DNA of 64,000 nt from the NCBI RefSeq assembly GCF_900142735.1, contig NZ_FRBY01000001.1, positions 682,001 to 746,000 of the forward strand, given 5' to 3'. The notes under the pieces are model-generated. The model did no database searches and was not told the origin of the DNA. It worked only from the letters and a program-made list of their open reading frames with translations. Source of the DNA: Flavobacterium saccharophilum (GTDB lineage Bacteria > Bacteroidota > Bacteroidia > Flavobacteriales > Flavobacteriaceae). The translations under genes were made by a program, and so were the position numbers. Shown here piece by piece: positions 1-9,667 of the stretch (position 1 is its first letter; every line of letters begins with the position of its first letter).

Positions 1-957
1 ACAGATACCGTTGCAACTCCCGATTCAAAAGACAGTACAACTACGGTTGCAACAAGCGGCGATCCGTTGCCAAGCTGGAATGATGGTACACTCAAAAGCG
101 ATATTATAGCGTATGTAACTAAAGTAACAAAAGAAGGAAGCCCGGATTTTATTCCGGTTGAAAGCAGAATTGCAACGTTTGATAATGATGGAACACTTTG
201 GGCTGAAAAACCATATGTTCAGGAATTATTTGCTTTTTACAGAGTAAAAAAAATGATTGAAAAAAATCCTGCTTTGGCTCAAAAACAACCTTTTAAAGCT
301 GTTGTAGAAAAAGACAAAACCTTTTTTGAAAAAGGAGGCGATAAAGCCTTAATCGAATTGGTCGCTGCCACACATACTGGCATGACCGAAGATGAATTTG
401 AAGCTGCTACAAAAGAGTTTTTTGCTGGTGCCCAATATCCTGGTAGAAATGTTCCATTAAAACAAATCAGATACCAGCCACAATTAGAGCTTTTAAATTA
501 TTTGCGTGCAAATGGTTTCAAAACTTTCATTGTAACGGGTGGAACGGTTGAATTAGTAAGAGCAATATCAGCTGATTTTTATGGTATTCCAAAAGACCAA
601 GTAGTGGGAACATCTTTTAAATACACTTTTGACGATGCAACAAATTCCATTAAAAGAGAACCTGCTTTAGATCTCTTAGATGACAAAGCGGGAAAACCAG
701 TTGGAATACAATTACACATTGGTCAGAGACCTGTTTTTGCCTGTGGAAATGAAGGCGGAGCAGGAGATCTTGCCATGCTACGATATTCTTCAGGAAGTAA
801 ATATCCATCTTTTCAAATGATTGTAAACCATAACGATTCTATTAGGGAATATAGTTATCAGGAAAAAGATAATTTGTCTTTAAATACTGCCGCTAAATAT
901 AAATATCATGTAATTAGCATGAAGGACGATTGGAAAAAAATATTTCCGGATAAATAA
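1..957 (+). CDS. HAD-superfamily phosphatase, probable lipoprotein, 5' end missing
   Basis: The frame is open back to base 1, so the gene starts outside the window; a TTG at 67 is in frame but unlikely to be the true start. The first ~22 visible codons are rich in Thr, Ser, Asp and Val, as in the linker behind a lipoprotein cysteine (inferred). The HAD core follows: motif I FDNDGTLW at ~178-201 with the nucleophile Asp and the second Asp, motif II IVTGGT at ~529-546, and the motif IV acids in GNEGGAGD at ~745-768. The stretch between motifs I and II is long enough for a helical cap as in phosphoserine-phosphatase-like HADs. Substrate is unknown. An outer-membrane barrel gene begins 28 bases downstream, so it probably belongs to the operon running to 6248. 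Confidence 0.8.
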   Translation, partial: TDTVATPDSKDSTTTVATSGDPLPSWNDGTLKSDIIAYVTKVTKEGSPDFIPVESRIATFDNDGTLWAEKPYVQELFAFYRVKKMIEKNPALAQKQPFKAVVEKDKTFFEKGGDKALIELVAATHTGMTEDEFEAATKEFFAGAQYPGRNVPLKQIRYQPQLELLNYLRANGFKTFIVTGGTVELVRAISADFYGIPKDQVVGTSFKYTFDDATNSIKREPALDLLDDKAGKPVGIQLHIGQRPVFACGNEGGAGDLAMLRYSSGSKYPSFQMIVNHNDSIREYSYQEKDNLSLNTAAKYKYHVISMKDDWKKIFPDK

Positions 958-985
958 TTATTATAAAATCAAAAAGGAAAAAATT

Positions 986-1801
986 ATGAAAGTATATTCC
1001 ACTTCACTTAAATCTTTATTTGCCGCACTTTTTTTTCTTTTAAATTTTAATGCTTTTGCACAAGAAGAAAAAACCGGATCAAGCGCACAGGAATTAGCCG
1101 ATAAAATGGCAAATCCTGTGGCGAGTTTAATTAGTGTGCCGCTGCAAAATAATCTGACTTATGGCATTGGCCCCTATAACGGTTCAAAATATCAGATCAA
1201 TATACAGCCCGTAGTTCCTTTTAAATTAAGTGAAAATTTAAATTTAATTACCCGTTATATTCTTCCGGTGGTAGATCAACAGGATGTTACTGGCGAAAAC
1301 ACACATGAGTTTGGCTTAAGCGATGCTACCGTAACCGCTTTTTTTGCTCCTAAAACTAAAGGAATTATTCTGGGAGTTGGTCCCGCTTTTTTGGTTCCAA
1401 CTGCTACCGAAAAATTTTTAGGAACAGAAAAATTTGGTATTGGACCAAGTGTCCTCGTTATGCATCAGGGAAAAGGACTTTCTATAGGTTTTTTAGCCAA
1501 TCAAATTTGGTCAGTGGCGGGCAATGCAGATCGTGCTGATTTCAATCAGTTTTACACCCAAATATTCTTAACACACAGTTATAAAAGTGGGGCAAGTTTA
1601 GGTATTACTTCAGAGATTACGCAAAACTGGCAGGGAAATACAACCCTTATTACGGTGAGCCCGAATGTGGGAGCTATTACAAAATTAGGAGGACAAACCA
1701 TGCAATTTGCTGTTATGCCTTTAATACCAATTGTCGGTCATTCCGACATAAGACCAGATTGGGGATTAAGAGCTGTCGTGGCTTTTATTTTTCCACAGTA
1801 A
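986..1801 (+). CDS. Outer-membrane barrel protein, transporter-like
   Basis: A 271-residue protein with a clear signal peptide ending near NAFAQEE. The mature part begins with ELADKMANPVASLISVPLQ and continues with alternating short hydrophobic and polar strands ending in a C-terminal aromatic-rich strand (VVAFIFPQ), the pattern of a small outer-membrane beta-barrel. Homologues are common in gamma-proteobacteria and Bacteroidota and are often misnamed 'neuromedin U' in databases; no function is established. It sits 28 bases after the HAD gene and 57 bases before the first DUF1254 gene, which suggests that it provides a route across the outer membrane for whatever the neighbouring lipoproteins handle. 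That link is inferred from position only. Confidence 0.7.
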   Translation: MKVYSTSLKSLFAALFFLLNFNAFAQEEKTGSSAQELADKMANPVASLISVPLQNNLTYGIGPYNGSKYQINIQPVVPFKLSENLNLITRYILPVVDQQDVTGENTHEFGLSDATVTAFFAPKTKGIILGVGPAFLVPTATEKFLGTEKFGIGPSVLVMHQGKGLSIGFLANQIWSVAGNADRADFNQFYTQIFLTHSYKSGASLGITSEITQNWQGNTTLITVSPNVGAITKLGGQTMQFAVMPLIPIVGHSDIRPDWGLRAVVAFIFPQ

Positions 1802-1858
1802 ATTATTCACTGATCTGAATTCATAATTATCCATCTTAAGAAACAAAACTAAAAAGAC

Positions 1859-3310
1859 ATGAAATCAAAAATTTTAGCACTTGTAACAGTTTGCTTTTTA
1901 GTATCCTGTACTAAATCGACAAAAACAAATGAAACCAATGTGGTTAGTGATACTACAGGAACAGCTGCATTTAAACCTGCAAATTTTGAGGAGCAAATAA
2001 TTTATAATCGGGCAATCGAAGCTGTTATTTGGGGAATGCCTGCAGTTAATTCTGAGTTACTTCACGAAAGTCTTATAAAAGCAAAAGGCGATTACAACCA
2101 AATTGTTTATTGGTCAGCATTAATTGATTCAAAGAATCAAACCTTAACACCTAATCCTGATGTTATCTATATAAATCCATTGTATGATACCAGACAAGGC
2201 CCAGTTGTTTTAGAAATTCCGGCAGTAGAAGGGGTTTCCTCTTTAACAGGTAGTTTAGATGATGGCTGGCAAACGGCTATTGAAGATATTGGTCCAGCGG
2301 GAGTAGATAAAGGTAAAGGAGGAAAATATCTCATTTTGCCGCCTAATTATAAAGGTGCTGTGCCATTTGGCTATATTCCAATGCCTTCTTCTACTTATAC
2401 AGGTTTTGCCATCTTGCGTTCTAATCTTACAGACGGAAGTCCGGCTGATATTAAGAGAGCAGTTGATTACGGAAAAAAAGTAAAAATATATCCGTTTTCA
2501 GAAGCTGATAATCCGCCTCCAACACAATTTGTTGATTTGGTAAATATTGAGTTTAGCAATACCATTCCATATAATTTGCACTTTTTCGAAATATTAAATC
2601 AGTTTGTTCAAAGAGAGCCTTGGCTGACTCGTGATATGGTAATGATCGACCAATTGAAATCTATTGGAATCGAGAAAGGAAAAACTTTTCAGGCAGATGC
2701 CAGAAGACAGGAAATTCTTAATGCTGCAATTAAAGTTGCACACAGCTGGATCGATAAAAAATATGAGGCCATTTTTACTCCTCCTTTTTATGACGGAACA
2801 AAGTGGGCATTGCCTGCATCTCAGGATGTTGTTAAAGCTATTATGGCAAATTATGATGTGCCAAATATTTATCCTGTTGACGAGAGAGCAATAAGTTATT
2901 CGATGGCTTATTTCAGTGCTAAACATTTGGGTACAGGACAATTTTATTTGATGAGTACAAAAGATAATAATGGACAATCATTAGACGGTTCAAAACTGTA
3001 TAAACTCCATTTACCAGCTAAAGTTCCCGTAAAACTATATTGGTCTGTTACAGCTTATGATCGCGAAACGCACGCCTTGATTTTAGGAATGAAATACTCT
3101 AGTCGTGCTTCTACGAGTCCGGGACTTCAAAAAAATTCAGATGGTTCTGTAGATATTTATTTTGGCGCTACTGCTCCCGCAGGAAAAGAATCAAATTGGG
3201 TTCCGACTGATCCGAAAAGAAAATTTGAATTACTGGCTCGTTTTTATGGACCGGAAAAAGGATTTTTTGATAAAACCTGGAAAATGGGAGATATTGAAGA
3301 GGTGAAATAA
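1859..3310 (+). CDS. DUF1254/DUF1214 lipoprotein, first copy
   Basis: A 483-residue lipoprotein: signal peptide with lipobox FLVSC, Cys at residue 16. The N-terminal half carries the DUF1254 pattern (NRAIEAVIWGMPAVNSELL, then a region around TPNPDVIYINPLYD), and the C-terminal third is DUF1214 (KLYWSVTAYD, then DGSVDIYFG, APAGKESNWVPT, and the terminal FFDKTWKMGDIEEV). These two domains are usually fused, as here, and their biochemical role is not known. A second, divergent copy follows 53 bases downstream with the same domain order and the same ending, so this is a tandem duplication. The protein is expected at the outer membrane facing the periplasm or the surface. Confidence 0.85.
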   Translation: MKSKILALVTVCFLVSCTKSTKTNETNVVSDTTGTAAFKPANFEEQIIYNRAIEAVIWGMPAVNSELLHESLIKAKGDYNQIVYWSALIDSKNQTLTPNPDVIYINPLYDTRQGPVVLEIPAVEGVSSLTGSLDDGWQTAIEDIGPAGVDKGKGGKYLILPPNYKGAVPFGYIPMPSSTYTGFAILRSNLTDGSPADIKRAVDYGKKVKIYPFSEADNPPPTQFVDLVNIEFSNTIPYNLHFFEILNQFVQREPWLTRDMVMIDQLKSIGIEKGKTFQADARRQEILNAAIKVAHSWIDKKYEAIFTPPFYDGTKWALPASQDVVKAIMANYDVPNIYPVDERAISYSMAYFSAKHLGTGQFYLMSTKDNNGQSLDGSKLYKLHLPAKVPVKLYWSVTAYDRETHALILGMKYSSRASTSPGLQKNSDGSVDIYFGATAPAGKESNWVPTDPKRKFELLARFYGPEKGFFDKTWKMGDIEEVK

Positions 3311-3363
3311 ATACAAATCGGAATTCAGGAAATTAAAGTTTTAGCATTTAATTATACAGCATT

Positions 3364-4836
3364 ATGAAAAACAAATGTCTCATTATTATCGCATTTTCAT
3401 CTCTTATTTTAAATTTTGGATGTAAAAAAGCAGCAACAGAAAATGTTGCTTCAACAGCAGTTTCAACTGCTGGAACTGAAATAAAAATGGATGGAGAATT
3501 ACCTTCAAAAGAATCTATTCCAAAATTATTTGACGAAATGGATTTTCAACAGGCAACTCAATGTTATTTGTGGGGATTACCGATTGTGGCTTTCGCCGAA
3601 TGGCAACAGCAGCAATACAAAACATTTAAAGCTACAAGCAATGATTTGATTCTTTATAATAATTATAACGATCGTTTAGGAATTCTTACAGCAAATGCTA
3701 CAACGCCTTATATTGTTTCGTTTATAGATCTTGCGGCAAACGGACCTACTGTTATCGACATGCCCGCAGGACATACAGCTGGTGGATTAGCAGATTTCTG
3801 GCAACGCGAGCAGGCGGTAATTGGAGAAATGGGACCAGATAAAGGAAAAGGTGGTAAATATATTTTAGTGCCGCCAACAATGAAAGATTTCAAAGCAGCA
3901 GGTTATTTTATAGTTCCATGTAATACTGTTAACGTGTTTTTTGGTTTTAGAACATTAGATCCGGATCCGAAAGTGACCGAAACATTATTGAAGCAGGTAA
4001 AAATATATCCTTATGACAAACGGGAAAATCCAACAGCTACGAGAGTAATTAGTCCGCCAGCCGGCAAAAAGTGGTTAGGGATTCAGCCAACCGGAATTGC
4101 TTATTGGGAACGTCTTCACGCTATTTTGCAAAACGAACCTGTAGAAGAACGTGATCGCTTTTTTATGGCGTGGCTTAGAAATTTGGGTATTGAAAAAGGA
4201 AAACCTTTTAATCCGGATGAGCGTCAGAAGAAAATTTTAATTGCTGCTGCAGAGAAAGGACAGCAAATGGCAATGGCAAATTCATTCGAAAAACGTTTTA
4301 AAGACGTGAAACACTGGCCGGACAAAAAATGGGATTACGTAATGATTATCAAAGATCCGTCACAACATGCTGATAATTATGATGAATTTTTTGAAAGAAC
4401 TTCCTATTTCTATGAAGCGGTAACATATTCAAAAGCTATGATTACCAAAATTCCAAATGTGGGTCAGGCCTATTTAGGTTCTTATTTTGATAATACAGGA
4501 AACTGGTTAGATGGAGGGAAAAATTATACGCTAAATGTACCAGCAAATCCGCCAGCTGTAAATTTCTGGTCGATTACGATTTATGATGTAGCAACACGCT
4601 GTCTGATTGATAATCCTCAAAAAAATGCCGATTTATCTTCCCGTAAGTATTTAATAAAAAATGCTGATGGTTCTGTCGATTTGTATTTTGGACCAAAAGC
4701 ACCAGCCGGAAAAGAGAAAAACTGGGTACAGACTTTACCAGGAAAACACTGGTTTACCTACATGCGTTTTTACGGACCAACTCAGGCTTATTTTGATAAA
4801 AGTTGGAAAATGGACGATATTAAGGAAGTGAAGTAA
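3364..4836 (+). CDS. DUF1254/DUF1214 lipoprotein, second copy
   Basis: A 490-residue lipoprotein (lipobox LNFGC, Cys at ~20) with the same domain order as the preceding gene: DUF1254 around QATQCYLWGLPIVAFAEWQ and ATTPYIVSFIDLA, DUF1214 around NFWSITIYD, DGSVDLYFGPKAPAGKEKNW and the ending YFDKSWKMDDIKEV. Despite shared landmarks the two copies differ over most of their length, so the duplication is old or the two were brought together and kept for different roles. The next gene (DUF2252) starts 11 bases after its stop, which points to one transcript. Confidence 0.85.
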   Translation: MKNKCLIIIAFSSLILNFGCKKAATENVASTAVSTAGTEIKMDGELPSKESIPKLFDEMDFQQATQCYLWGLPIVAFAEWQQQQYKTFKATSNDLILYNNYNDRLGILTANATTPYIVSFIDLAANGPTVIDMPAGHTAGGLADFWQREQAVIGEMGPDKGKGGKYILVPPTMKDFKAAGYFIVPCNTVNVFFGFRTLDPDPKVTETLLKQVKIYPYDKRENPTATRVISPPAGKKWLGIQPTGIAYWERLHAILQNEPVEERDRFFMAWLRNLGIEKGKPFNPDERQKKILIAAAEKGQQMAMANSFEKRFKDVKHWPDKKWDYVMIIKDPSQHADNYDEFFERTSYFYEAVTYSKAMITKIPNVGQAYLGSYFDNTGNWLDGGKNYTLNVPANPPAVNFWSITIYDVATRCLIDNPQKNADLSSRKYLIKNADGSVDLYFGPKAPAGKEKNWVQTLPGKHWFTYMRFYGPTQAYFDKSWKMDDIKEVK

Positions 4837-4847
4837 CACTTGTTCGT

Positions 4848-6248
4848 ATGGCTGAGAAATTCACAGATACAGACGATAATTTATTTAATCCCGCTGCATC
4901 CAAAGCAGCGAGGTTTGATAAAGGAGTGGCTATTAGAAAATTGGTGCCAAGGTCTGTTCATGAAGAATGGAATCCGTCTGAAAATCGTGAAGATCCCGTC
5001 GAAATTTTGATAAATACGAGTGTTGGAAGAATGGAAAATTTAGTGCCATTACGATACAGCCGAATGATGGAAAGTCCGTTTACCTTCTTCAGAGGTGCTG
5101 CTGCAATTATGGCTGCTGATTTAGAAAATACTCCCAATACAGGAATTGAGGTTCAGCTTTGCGGCGATTGTCATCTGATGAATTTCGGCGGATTTGCAAC
5201 GCCGGAACGAAAGATAGTTTTTGATATTAATGATTTTGATGAAACTTTTCCAGGTCCTTGGGAATGGGACATTAAAAGGTTAGCGACAAGTTTTGTAATT
5301 GCCGGAAGATCGAGAAAATTCTCGGGTAAAAACTGTAAAGAATTTGCCTGGCAGGTTGCCGATAGTTACAAAAGAAATATGTTGGATTATAGTCAATTAT
5401 CGGCGCTTCAAATTTGGTATGCTGATATTGATCTTGCCGAATTGATTGAAAGAGGAGACGATGAAGAACTCAAAGAATTTCAGCAAAAGAGATTAAAAAA
5501 AGCATCAGAGTTTACAGCCCATGAAAAAGAGTTTGCAAAAATGACTTATATGGAAGGTAACCGTGCCAGAATAAAAGATGAACCGCCTTTAATATACCAT
5601 CCGATAGGAGAAGAATGGAAACGACTTGAGAGAGAAGCAACGACCATACATAAAAGGTATATGGAAACATTGTCTGATGAAAAAAAAGTGCTTCTTAGCC
5701 GATATGCTTTACACGATTTTGCCATAAAAGTGGTGGGAGTGGGAAGTGTAGGAACACTTTGCGGTATCAGTTTATTGATGTCGGCAACAGGCGAGCCTAT
5801 CTTCTTGCAGTTTAAAGAAGCCAGACAAAGTGTTTTAGAAGCTCATGTAAAAACAAAAGGCAACTACAGTCATCAGGGAGAACGAATTGTCAGGGGACAA
5901 AAGTTGATGCAATCCGCTTCGGATATGTTTTTAGGATGGACAAACGATAGTCAGGATAAGTTCTTTTATATCCGTCAGCTTCGTGATGCTAAAGTGAAAC
6001 CCGTTCTTGAAATTATGAAACCCAAAAACATGGCCTCGTATGCAAAAGCCTGTGGTTGGGCACTGGCAAGATCGCATGCACGTACCGGAGATCCTTCCAT
6101 CTTATCAGGATATCTCGGCAAAGGAAATGAATTTGCCAATGCCATTGCAAAATTTTCGGTTTCGTATGCGAATCAAAATGAGGCTGATTACTATAAAATG
6201 CTGGAAGCCATTAAAGAAGGAAGATTACCAATTTCAGAAGAAATATAA
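4848..6248 (+). CDS. DUF2252 family protein (kinase-like fold)
   Basis: A 466-residue protein without signal peptide. The family landmarks are present: an N-terminal basic VPRSVHEEW segment, MESPFTFFRGAA, CGDCHLMNFGGF at ~105-116, and DINDFDETFPGPWEWDIKRL at ~125-144. DUF2252 proteins have been linked by profile comparison to the aminoglycoside-phosphotransferase/protein-kinase-like fold; the HxxN and DxxDFD elements are compatible with metal and nucleotide binding, but no substrate is known. It is the only cytosolic-looking member of a cluster of envelope proteins. It starts 11 bases after the second DUF1254 gene and appears to be the last gene of the operon. Confidence 0.85.
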   Translation: MAEKFTDTDDNLFNPAASKAARFDKGVAIRKLVPRSVHEEWNPSENREDPVEILINTSVGRMENLVPLRYSRMMESPFTFFRGAAAIMAADLENTPNTGIEVQLCGDCHLMNFGGFATPERKIVFDINDFDETFPGPWEWDIKRLATSFVIAGRSRKFSGKNCKEFAWQVADSYKRNMLDYSQLSALQIWYADIDLAELIERGDDEELKEFQQKRLKKASEFTAHEKEFAKMTYMEGNRARIKDEPPLIYHPIGEEWKRLEREATTIHKRYMETLSDEKKVLLSRYALHDFAIKVVGVGSVGTLCGISLLMSATGEPIFLQFKEARQSVLEAHVKTKGNYSHQGERIVRGQKLMQSASDMFLGWTNDSQDKFFYIRQLRDAKVKPVLEIMKPKNMASYAKACGWALARSHARTGDPSILSGYLGKGNEFANAIAKFSVSYANQNEADYYKMLEAIKEGRLPISEEI

Positions 6249-6584
6249 CTTTCAATAATTAGTAAAATTGAATTTATAATAAGAAATGCCATTACGGTCT
6301 CTTTAAAGATACTATTTATTGCACTAAAAATGATGCTATAGGCTTTGAGGGTACTTAGAATGAATAAAAATAAAGTAACCTTAAAATAAGTAAGAATTTT
6401 ATCCACTCTGTTATGTTAATTAAACAAAATGATTTATCTTTGAGAGTATAGTAAGGAATTGTTATATAAGGAGTTGTGTGTTTTTAACAACTGTTTAACA
6501 TGATTTGCCTTTCATGCTAGATTTGATCATGATTTCAATAATGTCACATTAAACGAATTTAATCATTAATCTAAATACCACAAA
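6249..6584 (+). other. Intergenic stretch before the DUF4136 gene
   Basis: There is no convincing gene here. It holds one good -7 box (6435-6442) and then about 135 bases of untranslated leader. The leader contains small imperfect hairpins such as GTTGTG...ACAAC near 6473-6500, but nothing I can assign to a known riboswitch. Confidence 0.5.
6435..6442 (+). promoter_or_regulatory. Promoter -7 box TATCTTTG for the DUF4136 gene
   Basis: TATCTTTG is an exact match to the Bacteroidota -7 consensus TAnnTTTG. The -33 region is weak (TTATG near 6411). The predicted leader to the ATG at 6585 is unusually long, about 135 bases. Confidence 0.5.
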
Positions 6585-7166
6585 ATGAATATTAAAAGAA
6601 AGAATCTTCGTATTATCCCGTTTTTTGTAATGGGATTGCTTATCAGTTGTTCTCCAACTGTTAAAGTAACTACTGATTATGACCATTCAGCTAATTTTGG
6701 CGAATACAGGACTTTCACGGTTTATGATTTGAAAGCTCAGGAAGGTCAGGTAAATCAACTTAATGTTGATCGTGTTGCAAAAGCTATTCGTGCCGAAATG
6801 ACTGCAAAAGGTTTTACAGAAACGTCTTCTAATCCGGACTTAAAAGTAAATGCAGTATCTATCCTAAAAAATAAAACACAAGTTACTGCCGATACTAATT
6901 TCTATGGTTACGGTGGAATGTACCGTCCTTATGGATATTGGGGTGGTGGTGCCATGATGGGCGGTGGCTCAACAACATTTAATACTTACGATTATGTTGA
7001 TGGTTCATTGATAATTGATATCGTATCTACCAAAACAGGCAAACTGGTTTGGCAGGGAATCGGGAACGCTCAAATTGATAGCAAACCTGATAATCCTGAA
7101 GAATTTATCAATGGTGCAATTAAAAAAATATTGGAAGGTTTTCCTCCGGGATTAGCCAAAAAATAG
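6585..7166 (+). CDS. DUF4136 lipoprotein
   Basis: A 193-residue lipoprotein with lipobox LLISC (Cys ~22). The mature part starts VKVTTDYDHSANFGEYRTF, the typical opening of DUF4136, and continues with the family pattern of an N-terminal 'DRVAKAIRAEMTAKGF' helix and a late TGKLVWQGIGNAQID segment. A Gly/Tyr-rich insert (GYGGMYRPYGYWGGG, ~residues 107-125) sits in the middle. Members are widespread in Bacteroidota envelope proteomes without known function. It has its own promoter and no close operon partner. Confidence 0.8.
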   Translation: MNIKRKNLRIIPFFVMGLLISCSPTVKVTTDYDHSANFGEYRTFTVYDLKAQEGQVNQLNVDRVAKAIRAEMTAKGFTETSSNPDLKVNAVSILKNKTQVTADTNFYGYGGMYRPYGYWGGGAMMGGGSTTFNTYDYVDGSLIIDIVSTKTGKLVWQGIGNAQIDSKPDNPEEFINGAIKKILEGFPPGLAKK

Positions 7167-7311
7167 TTGACCAGTTTATAGCTTATAAATTTAATGTATA
7201 AGGCGTTTATACTTATTTGTTTCGGCAAATAAGTATAGCCTTTCTAACGACTCCCCAAGTCTGTTCTTTTAAAATTAAAAGAAATACCTTTTAAAATTTA
7301 AGCCGGAAAAT

Positions 7312-8541
7312 ATGCTCGATATAGTACTCTCTCTTTTCTTCTTTGTAGCCACAATAGTTGGTTTTGCAACTTCATTTATGGTTCTTTTTTCAAAGAAAAA
7401 CTATTCAAAAAGTTTCTTTTTAGGGCTATTTTTGTTCAGTCTTGCAGTTGTGAGCATCTATAATTTTTACTTATCGGCCAATAGTTTTAAGACTTTTCCT
7501 GATCTGTTTATGATCACAAAATCTTTTATGTTTTTAGTAGCACCTTCTGCTTTTTTATATGTAAGAAGTGTATTGTTTTCAGACAGGATATTTAGAAAGT
7601 ATGATTGGATGCATTTCCTGCCTTTTATCTTCTATTTTAGTTTAACACTAATTGTATGGGTTGACAGCTATTTCGATCTTCCTATTATTAATAATTTGGC
7701 AGTTAGAATAGAGAGCCCGTTTTCGATGCTAAGTCTAACGATTTGGCTGATGTATGCTTTTTGCCAGACTATGATGATTTTAAACTACGATTTGAAAAAA
7801 TTCAAAGTACAACACTTTAACAGAATAAAAGTTTTAAGCTGGATCCGACTTTATAATTTGATGATCTTGTTTTTGTTTTCGACGCTTTTTGTACATTATT
7901 TTTTAGTAAACCGTGTTGATAGTATCGACTTTTCATGTTATATACTGATTTCTTCAGTGCTCGTTTTTACAGTGGGATGGCTTTATTTTAAACCACAAAT
8001 TTTCTATGATGCAAATGAAATAGAAGAAGTAAATACTAGTAATGAAGTAAATGAGAATTTTGACTTTGATCAGCCAGAAAATCATTTGGTAATCATTAAA
8101 ACAAATGAAACAAAAAATAGTCTGCCGGTAGTGAAAGAATTAACGACAGAAAAAAAGCAACAATATCTTGCCCAATTAGAAAACATCTTTGCTACAAAAG
8201 AGCTTTTTCTGAAGAAAGATTTAGTGATTCGGGATATCGCAGAAGAGACCGGAATATCGGTACATCATCTTTCAAATTTAATTAATTCAGAATTTAATCT
8301 TCATTTTCAGGATTATGTAAACCTTAAAAGAATTGAATATTTCAAAGAAAAAATAAACGATCCTGACTGGAAAGATTTATCTCTTGAAGGAATGGCGTGG
8401 GGTTCTGGTTTTAAATCGAGAACAACTTGTTTTAGGGCTTTTTTAAAACATACCGGAAAATCGCCTTCAGAATATTTCAAAATAATCAGAATAAATCCTG
8501 AAAAAACAACTACTTATTATTTAAAACAATCTTCAAACTAA
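7312..8541 (+). CDS. Membrane-bound AraC-family regulator with seven N-terminal helices
   Basis: A 409-residue protein. Residues 1-230 hold seven hydrophobic segments (about 3-25, 34-54, 66-86, 99-119, 139-157, 178-198, 206-226). A charged linker (~235-285) leads to an AraC-type double helix-turn-helix (~290-395): DLVIRDIAEETGISVHHLSNLIN is helix-turn-helix one, and the second ends in the typical FRAFLKHTGKSPSEYFK. The design lets a membrane signal reach DNA directly. It lies 57 bases before two outer-membrane protein genes read in the same direction, so these are the obvious candidate targets or co-transcribed partners. The ligand is unknown. A distinctive feature is that this family tethers the DNA-binding domain to the inner membrane. 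Confidence 0.85.
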   Translation: MLDIVLSLFFFVATIVGFATSFMVLFSKKNYSKSFFLGLFLFSLAVVSIYNFYLSANSFKTFPDLFMITKSFMFLVAPSAFLYVRSVLFSDRIFRKYDWMHFLPFIFYFSLTLIVWVDSYFDLPIINNLAVRIESPFSMLSLTIWLMYAFCQTMMILNYDLKKFKVQHFNRIKVLSWIRLYNLMILFLFSTLFVHYFLVNRVDSIDFSCYILISSVLVFTVGWLYFKPQIFYDANEIEEVNTSNEVNENFDFDQPENHLVIIKTNETKNSLPVVKELTTEKKQQYLAQLENIFATKELFLKKDLVIRDIAEETGISVHHLSNLINSEFNLHFQDYVNLKRIEYFKEKINDPDWKDLSLEGMAWGSGFKSRTTCFRAFLKHTGKSPSEYFKIIRINPEKTTTYYLKQSSN

Positions 8542-8597
8542 AAAAGATATAGTTTGTAGAGTGGGTTTGTTAGGGTTTATTAATTTTTAAAGCAGAA

Positions 8598-9569
8598 ATG
8601 ATGAAAACGAAATTTAAACAGAAACAAACAATAAAATCATTATTTGCAATACTACTTTTTTTTGTTTCATTTATAGGACAGGCGCAATTAAAAGGCGGTC
8701 ATATTTTGGGTGCTATGGGATTGCAATCAGGAACTCAAACTCCGGCCAATACACTTAGTGTTTATATTCCGGGCTATTTTTATACGGCATCCTCTTTAAG
8801 AGATCCCAACGGAGATAAATCACCGATAGAGCCTGATTTTACCATGACTATTACGGGCGCTGGTATTTCATGGGTTAGTGATTTTAAAATTTTGGGAGCC
8901 AATTATGGTGCAACAGCATTATTGGCTTTTGCGGCAAACACAATACAGGGTAATAGTGCAGATGTGAATAATTCTTTGGCATTGACAGACTCTTATATTC
9001 AGCCCATTCAATTAGGCTGGCATAACAAAAGAGCCGATTTTGTAGTCAGTTACCAAATGTACTTACCAACCGGAAAATTTACTGCAGGTGCATCTGATAA
9101 TAGTGGTCTGGGAATGTTCATGAATGAATTTTCTGCAGGAACAACCTTGTTTTTTAACGATAAAAAAACGTTTCATTTCTCTGCCTTGGCATCTTATGAA
9201 ATTAATGGGAAAAAGAAAGACACTGATATTAAAACCGGAGATATTTTAAGTGTTGAAGGTGGCTTGGGGAAAACATTCTATATGATGAATACGGAGAAAA
9301 CAGCGCCAACAGGAATATTGAACGCTGGTTTAATTTACTATTTGCAATATAAAGTGACTGCTGATAAAATTCCTGTTCCTGTAATTGGAATTGTAGAAGG
9401 TGATAAGGATAGTGTGGGAGCGATAGGAGCCGAGATCAACTATTTTCATATTGGTTGCAAAACTTCTGCAGGATTTAGATGGCTGGCTGAGGTTGATGCT
9501 ATTAACAGATTTCAGGGAAACACCTTTTTCCTGACACTGGCTCACGTGTTTAGTTTAAAGAAAGAATAG
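8598..9569 (+). CDS. Outer-membrane transporter-like protein (phenol-degradation MetA family)
   Basis: A 323-residue protein with a signal peptide ending near FIGQAQL. The start could be either of two adjacent ATGs (8598 or 8601). The mature protein matches the pattern of the MetA-pathway / SphA-like outer-membrane barrels: LKGGHILGAMGLQSGT at the start, YFYTASSLRD, a VSYQMYLPTGKF strand, NEFSAGTTLFF, and a C-terminal LTLAHVFSL strand. Proteins of this family are often encoded beside catabolic genes for hydrophobic compounds; here the only neighbours are the membrane AraC regulator upstream and a BamA-type barrel downstream. Its substrate cannot be stated. Confidence 0.75.
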   Translation: MMKTKFKQKQTIKSLFAILLFFVSFIGQAQLKGGHILGAMGLQSGTQTPANTLSVYIPGYFYTASSLRDPNGDKSPIEPDFTMTITGAGISWVSDFKILGANYGATALLAFAANTIQGNSADVNNSLALTDSYIQPIQLGWHNKRADFVVSYQMYLPTGKFTAGASDNSGLGMFMNEFSAGTTLFFNDKKTFHFSALASYEINGKKKDTDIKTGDILSVEGGLGKTFYMMNTEKTAPTGILNAGLIYYLQYKVTADKIPVPVIGIVEGDKDSVGAIGAEINYFHIGCKTSAGFRWLAEVDAINRFQGNTFFLTLAHVFSLKKE

Positions 9570-9667
9570 TTGAAATAATTTGAAAACTGTTTTTAATCTG
9601 AGAGTGTTTTTATCGAGTGCGAATAAAATCTAAGGTTGGTTTAAATATAAAATATCGAGATTCTAAT

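Noticed and set aside
986..1801. Calling the barrel protein 'neuromedin U'
   Set aside because: That database name comes from a mistaken annotation; the sequence only supports an outer-membrane barrel.
6442..6584. A riboswitch in the long leader of the DUF4136 gene
   Set aside because: Only small imperfect hairpins are seen and no known aptamer core could be recognised.
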